From: S015-6 sp964384945 | GTDB lineage: Bacteria; Desulfobacterota; DSWW01 | Assembly (NCBI GenBank): GCA_964384945.1 | Contig: CAYLMK010000023.1 | Span: 1-64,000 of the forward strand | Direction of reading: 5' to 3' | Length of the DNA: 64,000 nucleotides | Shown here: positions 9,350 to 19,119 of the stretch, in pieces | Layout: each line of letters begins with the position of its first letter | Numbering within the stretch: position 1 is the first letter of the stretch | The notes under the pieces: generated by a model | What the model was told of the DNA's origin: nothing | The model's database searches: none | The model's input: only the letters and a program-made list of their open reading frames with translations | Program-made: the position numbers and the translations under genes

Positions 9350-10022
9350 AGGCATTTGGATGCGGCGGGGTGGGGTGACTTCCCCGGGCGTGCAGGTCGC
9401 GATGGTGATCGTTCTTCTTTTGGTGATGGCTCTCCCGGCATCCGCAGCCGGGGCGCGCGTGCTGGACACATTGGGCGCGGTTTACGAAATCGCGGAGCCG
9501 GACGCGCTCGCCGAGCTCGAGGACAGGGTTTCGAGAGCGCCCTGGGGTGGGATCCTGGACTCGGAGGAGGGTGCCCGCAAGGTGCGAGGATACAGGCCGC
9601 AAGGGCTCTCCAGGCTCCCCAGGGCCGAGGAAAGCAGGAAGCGACTGGTGGATGTGACGTACCGTCTCCCGGAAGACCTGGTCGGGTCGGACGGCAGGGT
9701 GGCCTTTGCCAAGGGGTTTGCTGTGAACCCACTGGAGTACGTGTGGCTCACCGGCAACCTCGTTTTCCTGGACGGCTCGGACCCGGAACAGGTCGCCTGG
9801 TTCCGGGAGAGCCCGTACTTCGGGGAGATCGGCACACGGCTCGTCATCACCGGCGGGAGCTGGTTCGAGCTCATGGAACGGCTCGAGGTCCCTGTCTTCT
9901 ATGCGGACGCAAGGGTCCTCGAGCGGCTCCAGATTCGGCGGGTGCCCACCGTGGTCAGACAGTCCGGCGAGCTTCTCGAACTCGAGGAAGTGGAGGTGCC
10001 GGCACGTGTTGGCGAGAAGTGA
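9336..10022 (+). CDS. traW: TraW-like pilus assembly protein
   Basis: 228 residues from the GTG at 9336, overlapping the traN stop by 14 bases. The ATG at 9360, with GAAGG upstream, is an equally plausible start. It has a signal peptide (VAMVIVLLLVMALPASA), then the TraW pattern: LDTLGAVYEIAEPDALAELE near the mature N-terminus, a central PEDLVG..GRVAFAKGFAVNPLEYV region, and a thioredoxin-like C-terminal part (RLVITGGSWFELMERLEVPV, LQIRRVPTVV). TraW is periplasmic and acts with TraU and TrbC in F-pilus assembly. traU and trbC follow here in the same order as in F. Confidence 0.85.
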   Translation: MTISEGIWMRRGGVTSPGVQVAMVIVLLLVMALPASAAGARVLDTLGAVYEIAEPDALAELEDRVSRAPWGGILDSEEGARKVRGYRPQGLSRLPRAEESRKRLVDVTYRLPEDLVGSDGRVAFAKGFAVNPLEYVWLTGNLVFLDGSDPEQVAWFRESPYFGEIGTRLVITGGSWFELMERLEVPVFYADARVLERLQIRRVPTVVRQSGELLELEEVEVPARVGEK

Positions 10023-10242
10023 GACAAAAGAACGCTGCTATGCAGCGGCGCCTGGCGTGTTGGCTTACTTGAGGAACGCTATGGGTCGGCCAGGGAATTC
10101 CAAATACCGACCTGGGCTCTTGTCGCGGCAAGCGGAGAGGGGCCGTTCGGAGCCCGGAGCCTACGTGACAAGAAAGGCGGCGGCTGCCTTCATTCGTTTG
10201 GCAACAAGTACCCCATACGGGTCACATAAAGGTGGAATTCAG

Positions 10243-11343
10243 ATGCTTCCGACCTCGCGCGTATACGAGCACAGTGCTCTTCCCTCCCAAACGGCCGGCT
10301 GCGGAACAGATCCGGTTCCGAGACGGTTCGTCAGGCGCAATTCGAAAAAACTCCCGGACTGTTCCAACGTCTGGCTCCTGATCCTTTGTGTCTTCCTGCT
10401 TATCGCTCCGCGGCCGGCAGGGGCCACGTGTGAGGGCGGGTTTCTGAACCCGATTTCGGACATCAACTGGGAGTGCGTGTTCCCGATCAAGATCGCCGGG
10501 ATCACGATCGTGCCCGGAGACAACGATCTGCCGGACCCGGCCACCTCGCCCATCTGCTTCTGCCCCGCGCCGCCGCCGATATTCATGCGGCCCGGCATCC
10601 CGCTTTCCATGTGGGAGCCGGCCCGGATGATCGAGACCGTGAAGGACCCGTTCTGCTTCCCCAGCCTGGGCGCCAAGATCGGCGGTATCGAGCCGGGACT
10701 GTTGGGCGGGTCGAACGGCGGTGCGGGAACAAAAGGGGGCAGAAAGGCGAACACCTTTGCGCAGGCCCATTACTGGATCTTTCCGGTGTGGACGGTGCTC
10801 GAGGTGATTACGGACGTGGCGTGCCTGGAGATATCCGGGCTGGACGTCGGGTACCTGACCGAACTCGACCCGCTCTGGAACGACGACAGCCTGGCCGCGA
10901 TCGTAAACCCCGAGGCGGTCCTCTTCGCGAACCCCGTGGCGCAGCTTTCCTGCACGGCGGACTCGATAAGTGCTGTCGCAGGGAAGCCCGTGAGCCCTCT
11001 TTTTTGGTGTATGGGCAGTTGGGGGAGTGCCTACCCGATGTCCGGCCGTACGGGGAACTCGAAGTATGTGGAGGGAAACGCCGCGATTGCTGGGAAGATG
11101 CTCTACAAGCTCTGCAGGCAACTCATGATCTGCGATACGGGAGTGAACCTCTGCATGTGCACACCCACACCGATCTGGGTCAAGCACAACTATCTCCTGC
11201 AGCTTGCCAAGCCGCGTCGTCAGGCAGGCTGTTCCTGCATCGGCCGGACCGGCATGATCTGGGATCATTCGATGAACTTTCCGGCAGGAGGGGACAACTT
11301 CTTGTGGATGGTTTTCCGGAAGAGGGCGTGCTGTGTGCTCTGA
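10243..11343 (+). CDS. traU: TraU-like conjugative DNA transfer protein
   Basis: 366 residues from the ATG at 10243, preceded by AAAGGTGGA; F TraU is about 330. A signal segment (NVWLLILCVFLLIAPRPAGA) precedes the mature TraU sequence: FLNPISDINWECVFPIKIAG, ICFCPAPPPIF, GIPLSMWEPARMIETVKDP, FCFPSLGAKI, and a Cys-rich C-terminus ending FRKRACCVL. The frame continues upstream into the traW end, but that stretch has no signal peptide and looks non-coding. The 220-base spacer after traW is unusual in this tightly packed operon. TraU is a periplasmic, Cys-rich protein needed for DNA transfer. The stop overlaps the trbC start by 11 bases. Confidence 0.9.
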   Translation: MLPTSRVYEHSALPSQTAGCGTDPVPRRFVRRNSKKLPDCSNVWLLILCVFLLIAPRPAGATCEGGFLNPISDINWECVFPIKIAGITIVPGDNDLPDPATSPICFCPAPPPIFMRPGIPLSMWEPARMIETVKDPFCFPSLGAKIGGIEPGLLGGSNGGAGTKGGRKANTFAQAHYWIFPVWTVLEVITDVACLEISGLDVGYLTELDPLWNDDSLAAIVNPEAVLFANPVAQLSCTADSISAVAGKPVSPLFWCMGSWGSAYPMSGRTGNSKYVEGNAAIAGKMLYKLCRQLMICDTGVNLCMCTPTPIWVKHNYLLQLAKPRRQAGCSCIGRTGMIWDHSMNFPAGGDNFLWMVFRKRACCVL

Positions 11344-12232
11344 GCATAAACGCTTTGCGAGTGAGAAGGTTCTGGCCGTGGCGCTTGGCATGGCCTTCTG
11401 TGCGCTCTTCTCGTCCGATGCGCCGGGCGGGCAGGGGGATGAATCCCGGTTGAGGGCGAGGGAGGAAAATGCCTCCGCGGTGGATATGACGGATGTGAAG
11501 GTTTTGGAGAACCGTGCCAAGGAGTGCGCGGCTCAAGGGATAGACGCTGAGAATCCACATCGGCAAGAGGCCGAGAAGCAGGCGGAGGCCCTCTTCCGGC
11601 ACTCGCAGTCGGATTCCTTCCGGGCTGCGGTCAAGGAAGAGGAGCGCCGAGTGCGGGAGATCCTCTCCGGCATGACGGGTCGTGAGGAGGGGGAGGCTTG
11701 TGAGGAGGGAGAGGGGAAGGCCCAGAAGAAAGAGACGGCCAAGGACCAACGGCCGCTCCTCAGCGATGACGAGCGGATCTATGTATTCATATCGAGTTCC
11801 GTGCCCATGCGCACACTCCGGAACTATGCCCGGGACATCGACCGGGTCGGTGAGAAGAACATCTCGTTCGTGATGCGCGGGTTTGTAGGTGGCATGGGCC
11901 TCTTCGGTCCGACGGCCGAGTTTCTGCGTGAGGTCGTGGGGGACGACCCGGGCTGCTGGATACGAGACCCCGGGAACTGCCGGGGGATGAACGTGGAGGT
12001 TTCGGTCGACCCGATGCTCTTTCGCGCCTTCGGCGTGGAGGCGGTCCCGGCCATAGCGTATGCGCGGGGAGGCTGGCTTCCCCGGCAGGATCGTGCTCCG
12101 CCGTCCGAGGTCGAGACTGCGGATTTCTACATGGTTTACGGAGACGCCTCGCTCACCGAGGCCCTGGAGGTCGTGAACAGGGTCGTCAAGGCAAGGTCGC
12201 TCGCCCGCCTTTTGCGGAGGCTAGGGAGTTGA
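11333..12232 (+). CDS. trbC: TrbC-like F-pilus assembly protein
   Basis: 299 residues from a GTG that overlaps the traU stop. The N-terminus is hydrophobic (VLAVALGMAFCALFSS). A charged, probably coiled-coil region of about 100 residues follows. The C-terminal half is the TrbC domain: YVFISSSVPMRTLRNYARD, FVMRGFVGGM, and VSVDPMLFRAFGVEAVPAI near the end. F TrbC is about 212 residues, so the Glu/Lys-rich central insert makes this one longer. TrbC is periplasmic and stabilises TraW during pilus assembly. Its stop shares bases with the TTG start of the signal peptidase gene. Confidence 0.85.
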   Translation: MCSEHKRFASEKVLAVALGMAFCALFSSDAPGGQGDESRLRAREENASAVDMTDVKVLENRAKECAAQGIDAENPHRQEAEKQAEALFRHSQSDSFRAAVKEEERRVREILSGMTGREEGEACEEGEGKAQKKETAKDQRPLLSDDERIYVFISSSVPMRTLRNYARDIDRVGEKNISFVMRGFVGGMGLFGPTAEFLREVVGDDPGCWIRDPGNCRGMNVEVSVDPMLFRAFGVEAVPAIAYARGGWLPRQDRAPPSEVETADFYMVYGDASLTEALEVVNRVVKARSLARLLRRLGS

Positions 12233-12717
12233 AGAAGACCTGGTCTACTCCGGACACAACGCGGGTGCGGAACTTGGCCCTTGTGCTCGGCGCGGGGGTA
12301 CTCGGCACGCTCCTGCCCGGGCATGTAGGGATCTCGGAGACGAGAAGCCTCGAGCACACCGTGTTCTTCCTCGATCAGAGGCGCCCGGCGGAGATCGCAA
12401 GGGGGGAGTATCTGCAGTTCGCCTTGAAGGGGGACCCGCACGTGGGAGACAGGGTGCTTATCAAGAGCGCAGTTGGGGTGCCTGGGGACGAACTCGAGAC
12501 CGCGGCGGACGGCCGAGTCCTCGTGAACGGGGTCGTCGTAGCCGTGGCCAAGCCGTATTCGCTCAAAGGCGAAAAACTCGTGTGGTTCCGGTTTGCGGGA
12601 CGCATCCCGCCCGGGCGGTACTTCGTGTGCGGGGAACACAAGGACAGCTACGACTCCCGGTACTTCGGGTTGGTCGACGGCCGGGACGTGGTATCCGTGG
12701 CCTACCCGCTCTTCTGA
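12229..12717 (+). CDS. S26-family signal peptidase of the conjugation operon (TraF/TrhF type)
   Basis: 162 residues from the TTG at 12229 (GGAG lies directly upstream, and TTGA overlaps the trbC stop). The N-terminus has one hydrophobic segment (NLALVLGAGVLGTLL). RSLEHTVFF occupies the position of the catalytic Ser region. DRVLIKSAVGVPGDEL contains the expected catalytic Lys. YFVCGEHKDSYDSRYFGLVD matches the S26 box E. The Ser region is less canonical than the usual SLP motif. Homologues in SXT/R27-type systems sit in this operon and are thought to mature the pilin or other exported Tra proteins. Confidence 0.8.
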   Translation: MKKTWSTPDTTRVRNLALVLGAGVLGTLLPGHVGISETRSLEHTVFFLDQRRPAEIARGEYLQFALKGDPHVGDRVLIKSAVGVPGDELETAADGRVLVNGVVVAVAKPYSLKGEKLVWFRFAGRIPPGRYFVCGEHKDSYDSRYFGLVDGRDVVSVAYPLF

Positions 12718-12744
12718 GAGGGACAGGAAAAGGGGGGACAATGC

Positions 12745-13626
12745 ATGCAACCCCTTACCGGGTCTTTCGCGCGGCCGACACGGGCGGCGAGAGCCCGTCT
12801 CCTGCTGTTCGCGCTGGTGATGCTCTGCCGCGTTCTCGTTGGCCAGGCCAGGGGCGAAGGCATCCACAAGGACCTGAAACACGGCTGGTTCTGGTATGAA
12901 GACCTGGAAGCTGCAAAGAAGCTCGAGGAGGATGCAAAGTCATACCCGCCGCCGGTGCCGAGGTACAGCCGGGAGGAACTCCTCACCATGCATCCGGACG
13001 ACCTCAAGGCACACCTGCAGGCCATGCTCAAGCAGGCGGTCTGGAGGCCCACCCTCAGGAACGTACGGGACTACTACGAAGTGCAGGACGTGGTGCGCCG
13101 CAAGGCCCTGGCCTTTGCCAGCGTGAGCACGGCGCTCATGCGCGAGAACCCGGCCGAGAGTTGGGACGCGAACGCAGGGCCGCTGGCCGCCCGGGAGCGG
13201 TACCGGGAACGCATGGAGGACGTGGAGAGCACGCTCGATGCCGCCCGCACCGACTTTGCGCTCGTCTATTTCTTCGAGCAGGGCTGCGGGTACTGCGTTC
13301 GGCAGGAGGAGATCCTGACCGTGCTCGAGGCGAATTACGGCTGGAAGGTTCGGCCCGTGGCGATTCAGGAGAACCCGGCCCTGGCGGAGAGGTTCGGCGT
13401 GGAGCGGGTGCCCTACCTCCTGCTCGTTTCCAGGCAGACCGGAAAACACATCCCGGTGGCCTTCGGGCTGGTCGCGCTCGATACCCTCACCCGGAACATG
13501 TACCAGGGCATACGTTACCTCGAGGGTAAAGTAACCCCGGAGCAGTTCAACCTGTACGGTCCGGACGAGGGCGGGAGCATGGACCCCCTGGGCGAGCCGC
13601 GGTTCCGGGTAGGCGGGGAACCGTGA
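12745..13626 (+). CDS. traF: TraF-like thioredoxin-fold pilus assembly protein
   Basis: 293 residues from the ATG at 12745 with AGGGGGG upstream. A signal peptide (LLLFALVMLCRVLVGQARG) is followed by WFWYEDLE, typical of the TraF family. A C-terminal thioredoxin fold contains ALVYFFEQGCGYCVRQEEIL with a CGYC redox pair, and a cis-proline region GVERVPYLLLV. TraF proteins sit in the periplasm and may help disulphide formation in the Cys-rich TraN, TraU and TraH. Many F-type TraF proteins lack the CxxC, so its presence suggests real oxidoreductase activity, which suits the many cysteines in neighbouring products. Confidence 0.88.
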   Translation: MQPLTGSFARPTRAARARLLLFALVMLCRVLVGQARGEGIHKDLKHGWFWYEDLEAAKKLEEDAKSYPPPVPRYSREELLTMHPDDLKAHLQAMLKQAVWRPTLRNVRDYYEVQDVVRRKALAFASVSTALMRENPAESWDANAGPLAARERYRERMEDVESTLDAARTDFALVYFFEQGCGYCVRQEEILTVLEANYGWKVRPVAIQENPALAERFGVERVPYLLLVSRQTGKHIPVAFGLVALDTLTRNMYQGIRYLEGKVTPEQFNLYGPDEGGSMDPLGEPRFRVGGEP

Positions 13627-13882
13627 AAGAAGAACCCTGATGGCAGCGGGTTCAAAGAAACGGAGGGCCTTTGAGATGAGACCGAACTGTCATGCTCGTG
13701 CAAATACCATCGAGCAGTGTAAATACACCGCGCGTTCCTTGGGCCGGGGCTGCATTGCGGCCTCGAGCCGGGCCCCAGTGGCTGCTCCTGACTCCCTGCC
13801 CTCCGTCGCCCCCGCTGGACTCCGATCGTGGATTCACCAGGATAGCGGACGCACGGATTGCCTGCGCAGGGGGAAGGGAAGT

Positions 13883-15358
13883 GTGGGTGGTCGCCTGCTG
13901 TTCTTCCTTCTTGCGGTCTTGGTGGCATCCCCCATGCCGGCGGCCGCCTTGGACTGGGTGGACGACTGGCTCGCCAACTCGACCCAGGTGGTGAGCGCCC
14001 CGGCGAGCTTCAAGGGCGTGAAAAGGACCTATCTCGACGGCGGCGCCATGAAGGTGCGGTTCCGACCCAGGACCGATTACCCGATCACGGTCTCCAAGCC
14101 CCGGATATCGGCCTCGTGCGGTGGGATCGACATGTTCATGGGCGGCTTCGGGATGCTCAACGCCGAGTATCTGGTCGAGAAGATGCAGAACATGGTCAAG
14201 GCAGCGCCGGCCATAGCGTTTTCCTTGGCCATGCAGGTGCTCTCCGAACAGCTTGATGAACTTACCCGCGGGTTCGAGAGCATCGTGGACGTGCTCAATC
14301 AGCTCCAGATGGACGACTGCAACATGACCCGCACGGTAATGGCCGACGTGGTGAACCTGCCGGGCGGCGGGCCCTTCCGGACCCTGGACACGGGCAAGGA
14401 AGTGGCGAAGAAGATCGCAGGCGGCGCGGCGGACATGTGGCACGGCGCCATGGAGGATTTCTCGGCCAGCGAGTGGAGGATGTCCGGGCAGGACTTCCTG
14501 GACGGGCTCTCCGGCTGTCCGGCCGGGTTCCGGAGCGTGTTTGGGGGAGGCTCGGTGCTGGAGAATCTCCGCAGGCGCTTCAACATCAAGAAAGAGTACA
14601 CGGACCTCGTCCGCGGGATGATCGGCGACGTGGTGGTGGGAAACGACGAGGCCGGTGTGGTTGCACGATCGATAAGCCCCTGTGCCGGCAACCTGGGCGG
14701 CAATTTCCTTGAGAGTGCCGTTGACGGCACGGTCCAGATCATGGAGTGGGACGAGACCGAAAACCGAGAGGGTGCATGCACCGGCCCGGTGGGAGAGAAT
14801 TCCAACCTGGGCGAATGGGTGAATACACTTCTCGAAAGTATCTGGCAGAAGAAGCTCTCCGCACGGACAGAGGGTTCGGCCGCGGACTACACGACCGAGG
14901 AGCTCGACCTTCTCTACCATTCGTGGATCGATCTCGACGGCCTCATGGAACTCGAGATGGACGGGCAGGCCGGGTTCGGGGATGCCATGGGAGATTACCG
15001 GGTCGCGATCGCCAAGGATTACGCCTACCAGGTTTACAGCGACGTGCTGGTCAAGGCCCGCGAGGTCGTGAACGCGGGCCTGAAGACCTGGGACGACGAG
15101 GGCTACCCCTTGAGGGCTGCAGGCCATCTGACCTGCAACGTGAAGCCCATCGAAAACGTAAAGACGGGCCTGAAGGCCATGCAGGCGAACATTCAGGAGG
15201 TGGAGACCGGCAAGCTGAGGCAGGAACTCCTGGCCGCGATGGAGGAGGTAAACATCCAGGTGGACGTGAACAAGAAGATCACCGAAGTGCGCCGGGAGAG
15301 GAGAAGGCAGGCAGTGAGAACCATGCACGACTTCTCGCAGCGGGGCCTGGGCAGATGA
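13883..15358 (+). CDS. traH: TraH-like conjugative pilus assembly protein
   Basis: 491 residues from the GTG at 13883, chosen because it follows a GGGGGAAGGGA ribosome site and immediately starts a signal peptide (LLFFLLAVLVASPMPAAA). F TraH is about 458 residues. The frame stays open upstream to 13640, but those 81 codons have no protein-like character. Conserved TraH features: WVDDWLANSTQV after cleavage, ISASCGGIDMFMGGFGMLN, a helical domain (IAFSLAMQVLSEQLDELTRG), and a C-terminal coiled coil. TraH is a periplasmic/outer-membrane protein acting with TraF in pilus extension. The stop overlaps the traG ATG (ATGA). Confidence 0.88.
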   Translation: MGGRLLFFLLAVLVASPMPAAALDWVDDWLANSTQVVSAPASFKGVKRTYLDGGAMKVRFRPRTDYPITVSKPRISASCGGIDMFMGGFGMLNAEYLVEKMQNMVKAAPAIAFSLAMQVLSEQLDELTRGFESIVDVLNQLQMDDCNMTRTVMADVVNLPGGGPFRTLDTGKEVAKKIAGGAADMWHGAMEDFSASEWRMSGQDFLDGLSGCPAGFRSVFGGGSVLENLRRRFNIKKEYTDLVRGMIGDVVVGNDEAGVVARSISPCAGNLGGNFLESAVDGTVQIMEWDETENREGACTGPVGENSNLGEWVNTLLESIWQKKLSARTEGSAADYTTEELDLLYHSWIDLDGLMELEMDGQAGFGDAMGDYRVAIAKDYAYQVYSDVLVKAREVVNAGLKTWDDEGYPLRAAGHLTCNVKPIENVKTGLKAMQANIQEVETGKLRQELLAAMEEVNIQVDVNKKITEVRRERRRQAVRTMHDFSQRGLGR

Positions 15359-18300
15359 CAGGCGCGGCCGGCTTCACAGGCCGTTCTTACCGGCCGGGCG
15401 TACTTGCCGTGATTGCGGCTGTTCTTCCCGGGGCGCTCCTCCTTCGGCCGTACACAGCCTCGGCGGTCGAGATGGAGATCGTGACCTACAACGGCTTCTC
15501 CGCGCTCTCGACCGCCTTCGAGAAGATCCAGATCATCTTCGCCGATGGCCGGTACCTGGGCTTGATCGGTGTGATGGCCGTCTGCGGAGTCGTGCTGGCC
15601 GGGATGGCGGCCGGGGTGAAGGCGTTCCGGGACGGTCAGCTTTCCCTTTTGGGGACCATGATCCCGCTCTTTGCTGGGGTCGTGGTCACCGTGGCGTTCA
15701 TCCTGCCCCGCGAGGAGAACGCGGTCATCGTGTACGATCGCGTTCTCAACCGCCAGGCGCGGTTCGATCACCTGCCCATAGCGCTCGTGCTCGTGGCCGG
15801 GCTCCTGAACCGGATCGAGACGGGCCTGGTGGAGATCATTGAGGACAGCGGGGTCGAACCGGACCCATACGGCGAAGGCGCCGGCGGAATCCGGTTCAAT
15901 CTCCTGAGAAGGCTCACCGAGGCCCGGCAGCCGCTCCCGGACAAGAGCACGGAACGGACGCTCAAGGAATACGCCAAGGACTGTGTGTATGATTTGCTCA
16001 ACAGCTACGGAGCGCTCGTAACCTGGGACGACCTCCTCTATTCCGAGGACCTGGTGGACGTCTTCGAGCAGGGGGCCGTGAATTTCAAGATGACGACCGT
16101 CTACACCGACGAGGCGAGTTCCCAGGAGTCCTGCCAGGGCGCCTGGGCTGTGGTCAGGCCGTACGTGACGAACCTCACCAACTTTCAGGGGAGCCTGGAG
16201 CGGATCTGCACCGGGGACGGATTCGAGTGGGCGAGCGCCGAGGAGCGGCAGGTCTGCCTGGAAAACCTGCTGGAAACGGTCGCGTACTACGGGGGAGCGG
16301 ACTACGGGGAGGCCGCCTTTCTGGGGCAGCAGACCGCCATGGCGCGGATTCTCTACGAGGGCCTGCGGGACGTCGAGGACGTGGACCAAGTGTTTCAGGC
16401 ACGTGTCTCGCAGCAGGCCATGACCGGCGGCATAGGCGCGTTCAGCACCGCGAACGACTGGTTTCCCATCATCCGGGCCGTGATGTGTGCCGTGGTGATC
16501 TCCATGGTGCCCTTTGTGTTCCTGTTTGTGGCCACCCCCCTCTTCGGCAGGGCCTTGGCCGTCTTCTTCGGTCTCTTCTCGTTCGTCACGGTCTGGGGCG
16601 TGGTCGAGGTGCTCATGCACTCGCTCGCCGCGGACTACGTGTTCAACATGCTTTCCTCTTTTCGGCAGGACGGCTTCGGGTTCGCCTCGATCATGAGCTA
16701 TCCGGACGCGTGCACCAAGGCCCTGGGCGTGTTCGGCCTGGTGCGCAGTTCCGGGATGGTCCTGGCGACGCTCGTCACCGGGATCTTCGTCAAGGTGGGC
16801 ACGTACGAGCTCACCCAGATAAGCGGGTCCATCGGTGGCGCGATCCGTGAACGGGCCGAGCGGTCCGCGGCCGAGACCTTGACACCCCTGGGCCGCGCCG
16901 AGTTGGCGAGGGGGCTTGTGGCTTCGGCCGGGGAGATGAGCCTGCTCGAGCAGGCCACCTGGAAGGAACGTGCCCGGGCGGCCGTGACCGAGAGCGTGTT
17001 CGGTTACGGCAGCTTACTGGGACGTACGGAGACTGAGAGAAAGGCAGCCCGGGATCTGGGCCTGGGTGGGGACGTTCGCAGACTGGGAGCCTTCTCCGGG
17101 CAGAACGTGGCGGCAGGGGACATGGGCCAACTGGGTGCGGTCCGGGATCACTTTGCCGGAATCCCCTCCGTAGGGGAGTCGACGAGGCTCTACGAGAGCC
17201 TGGGGACATATGATCTGGGCAGACGCGTGGGCGACGTTCAGGCCCTGGAAAGCACCGTCACCGCAATCAGGAACGATCCGGCCATGAGAAGGCTCTTTGG
17301 GGACAACGTGACCGGCTACGACGTCCAGCGCATGACCGCGGTTGCAGACACGCTGCGCAGGGCCGGGGCCTTGGCCGGCCAGTCCGAACTCCTTCACATG
17401 ACCGCCTCTGACTGGGGGGACGAGAAGAAGGTGGCGCAAGCCCTCGACCTGAACGCAGCCGGGGCCTCCGGCGAGCTCGCCTGGTGGATGGCGAACGGCA
17501 GATCCCTGATGGAGCTGGGGGGGAGGCTCGGCGTGGACCCGGTCTCGTTTGCCACTTCCTTGAGAATGCTTGCCACGGGACAGGAGTATTTCGCCCAGCT
17601 GCGCCAGGAGGCAACCCAGAGCATCCTGGAGTCCGGGACCCTCTCCTCCGCGGTTCAGGAGAAGATTGCGACCGCCCAAGACCTTCCCTGGGGCAAGGCC
17701 CTTGCGGCGAGCGGATTCACGATACAGGGGAACTTGAACCCGGAGCAGGCGCGAACCGTGGAGAAGTTTCTTGCCGGCTCCGGGCTTGGGTGGGTGAACC
17801 CGGAGTGGCTCGAAGGGGGTGTGTCCATGCACCTGTCGCCAAACCCGGACGGGAGCTTACGCGTGGTCTCGGTCAGGACCGACCAGGGCTTCAGGGGAGA
17901 GGAGGGGAGCCATTTCGTGAAGCACGAAGCCCTGACTGCCGCCGAGGCTTCGGCGATGACCGGGAAACCCCTACCTGCCGGTGACTACCAGAGGATCTAT
18001 ACGCAAGGCGGCCGCCTCGTTGCCCTCTCCGGCCAAAGTGGCACGCACGTGGTCACCAGAGGCCTCATCGAGGAACAACGGACCTTGAGCGCCGCCGAGG
18101 CGTCGGCGCTTATGGCCAGGGATCACCCCGGATACAGGGGACAGATCTTCATGCCCGGAGGAAGCTATCGGATCGTACGGGACCCGGGCACCAACGAGAT
18201 TGTGAGCGCATCGGGAGAGGCCGGGGCCTTTTTCGTGGGTAAGGGTGGCATCGACCTGTTCAGGTACACGAAGGATGGGGCGGTTCACGAGCAGATCGAC

Positions 18301-19026
18301 CCCGTCACCGGGGAGATCGTAAATCGGAGCCAGGCCTCCAATGTTCTCGGTATGGACACCGGAGCAATTCGGCAGGCGATTCTCGAGCGAAGGGTCTCGG
18401 ATTATCTCAAGGAAATGGTCGATCGGGCCAAGGTGGCCGGCACCCCCGAGGATTTCCTCCGCATCCGCCGGGCCCAGGATGAGCTTGCCGGAGGCATCAG
18501 CGCCGTGCTGGGGGTGTTCGAGAGGGTGTCTGATACGAAGGATGCCGGGGGTGGAGGATCTCTCAGTATGAATCTTCCCGGCTGGCGTCTGGGTCTTCAA
18601 GGGACACGTCGGGCTGACGGAAACGGGGTCACTGCTTTGTCGGAGCAAGGGTTGGGATCGGGCGCAACCAGGGATCGACCTCTGGGCTTCAGCCTGTCTG
18701 CCGCCGGCGGACTTCACAGGCACTACCAACAGGACTGGATAGCACAGGATGTTGCCGCGAAGGTCGGTGATCACGTCCAGTGGCTGATCACGGGAGGCAA
18801 GGAGGGCGTCGATGCAGAGGCCTTCAACAGAGGTATGTACGATCTCTACAGGGAATATGGCACCGACTACAGAGGGGACGCACTCCTGGATGTGCTCGAG
18901 GACACCACAAAGATAGAGGAACTCCTGGTCGGAAACGGAAGGAAAAAGGTGAGCGGGAGTGCGAGCGAACTGGCGAGGTTGCTCGGCGGAAGCAAGTCGG
19001 GGAGGGTGGACTCTGCTGGGCGGTGA
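15355..19026 (+). CDS. traG: TraG-like mating-pair stabilisation and pilus assembly membrane protein
   Basis: 1223 residues from the ATG at 15355; SXT TraG is about 1190. The N-terminal half is the membrane TraG_N domain: EIVTYNGFSALSTAFEKIQI, several transmembrane helices within the first 130 residues and a second cluster near 372-425 (AVVISMVPFVFLFVA). After about residue 500 the protein becomes a long soluble periplasmic or translocated domain. The N-domain is needed for pilus assembly. In F and SXT the C-terminal region governs mating-pair stability and is the partner of the entry-exclusion protein in the donor-recipient check. The C-terminal part has no recognised catalytic motif. Confidence 0.88.
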   Translation: MTGAAGFTGRSYRPGVLAVIAAVLPGALLLRPYTASAVEMEIVTYNGFSALSTAFEKIQIIFADGRYLGLIGVMAVCGVVLAGMAAGVKAFRDGQLSLLGTMIPLFAGVVVTVAFILPREENAVIVYDRVLNRQARFDHLPIALVLVAGLLNRIETGLVEIIEDSGVEPDPYGEGAGGIRFNLLRRLTEARQPLPDKSTERTLKEYAKDCVYDLLNSYGALVTWDDLLYSEDLVDVFEQGAVNFKMTTVYTDEASSQESCQGAWAVVRPYVTNLTNFQGSLERICTGDGFEWASAEERQVCLENLLETVAYYGGADYGEAAFLGQQTAMARILYEGLRDVEDVDQVFQARVSQQAMTGGIGAFSTANDWFPIIRAVMCAVVISMVPFVFLFVATPLFGRALAVFFGLFSFVTVWGVVEVLMHSLAADYVFNMLSSFRQDGFGFASIMSYPDACTKALGVFGLVRSSGMVLATLVTGIFVKVGTYELTQISGSIGGAIRERAERSAAETLTPLGRAELARGLVASAGEMSLLEQATWKERARAAVTESVFGYGSLLGRTETERKAARDLGLGGDVRRLGAFSGQNVAAGDMGQLGAVRDHFAGIPSVGESTRLYESLGTYDLGRRVGDVQALESTVTAIRNDPAMRRLFGDNVTGYDVQRMTAVADTLRRAGALAGQSELLHMTASDWGDEKKVAQALDLNAAGASGELAWWMANGRSLMELGGRLGVDPVSFATSLRMLATGQEYFAQLRQEATQSILESGTLSSAVQEKIATAQDLPWGKALAASGFTIQGNLNPEQARTVEKFLAGSGLGWVNPEWLEGGVSMHLSPNPDGSLRVVSVRTDQGFRGEEGSHFVKHEALTAAEASAMTGKPLPAGDYQRIYTQGGRLVALSGQSGTHVVTRGLIEEQRTLSAAEASALMARDHPGYRGQIFMPGGSYRIVRDPGTNEIVSASGEAGAFFVGKGGIDLFRYTKDGAVHEQIDPVTGEIVNRSQASNVLGMDTGAIRQAILERRVSDYLKEMVDRAKVAGTPEDFLRIRRAQDELAGGISAVLGVFERVSDTKDAGGGGSLSMNLPGWRLGLQGTRRADGNGVTALSEQGLGSGATRDRPLGFSLSAAGGLHRHYQQDWIAQDVAAKVGDHVQWLITGGKEGVDAEAFNRGMYDLYREYGTDYRGDALLDVLEDTTKIEELLVGNGRKKVSGSASELARLLGGSKSGRVDSAGR

Positions 19027-19119
19027 AGAAAGATCTTGCTCGATTTCTCGGTTATGCTTATTATCCCTGTAGATTCATTCCGGGGTGTAGAAACAAAAAC
19101 GGATCAGGGGGGTGTGGCG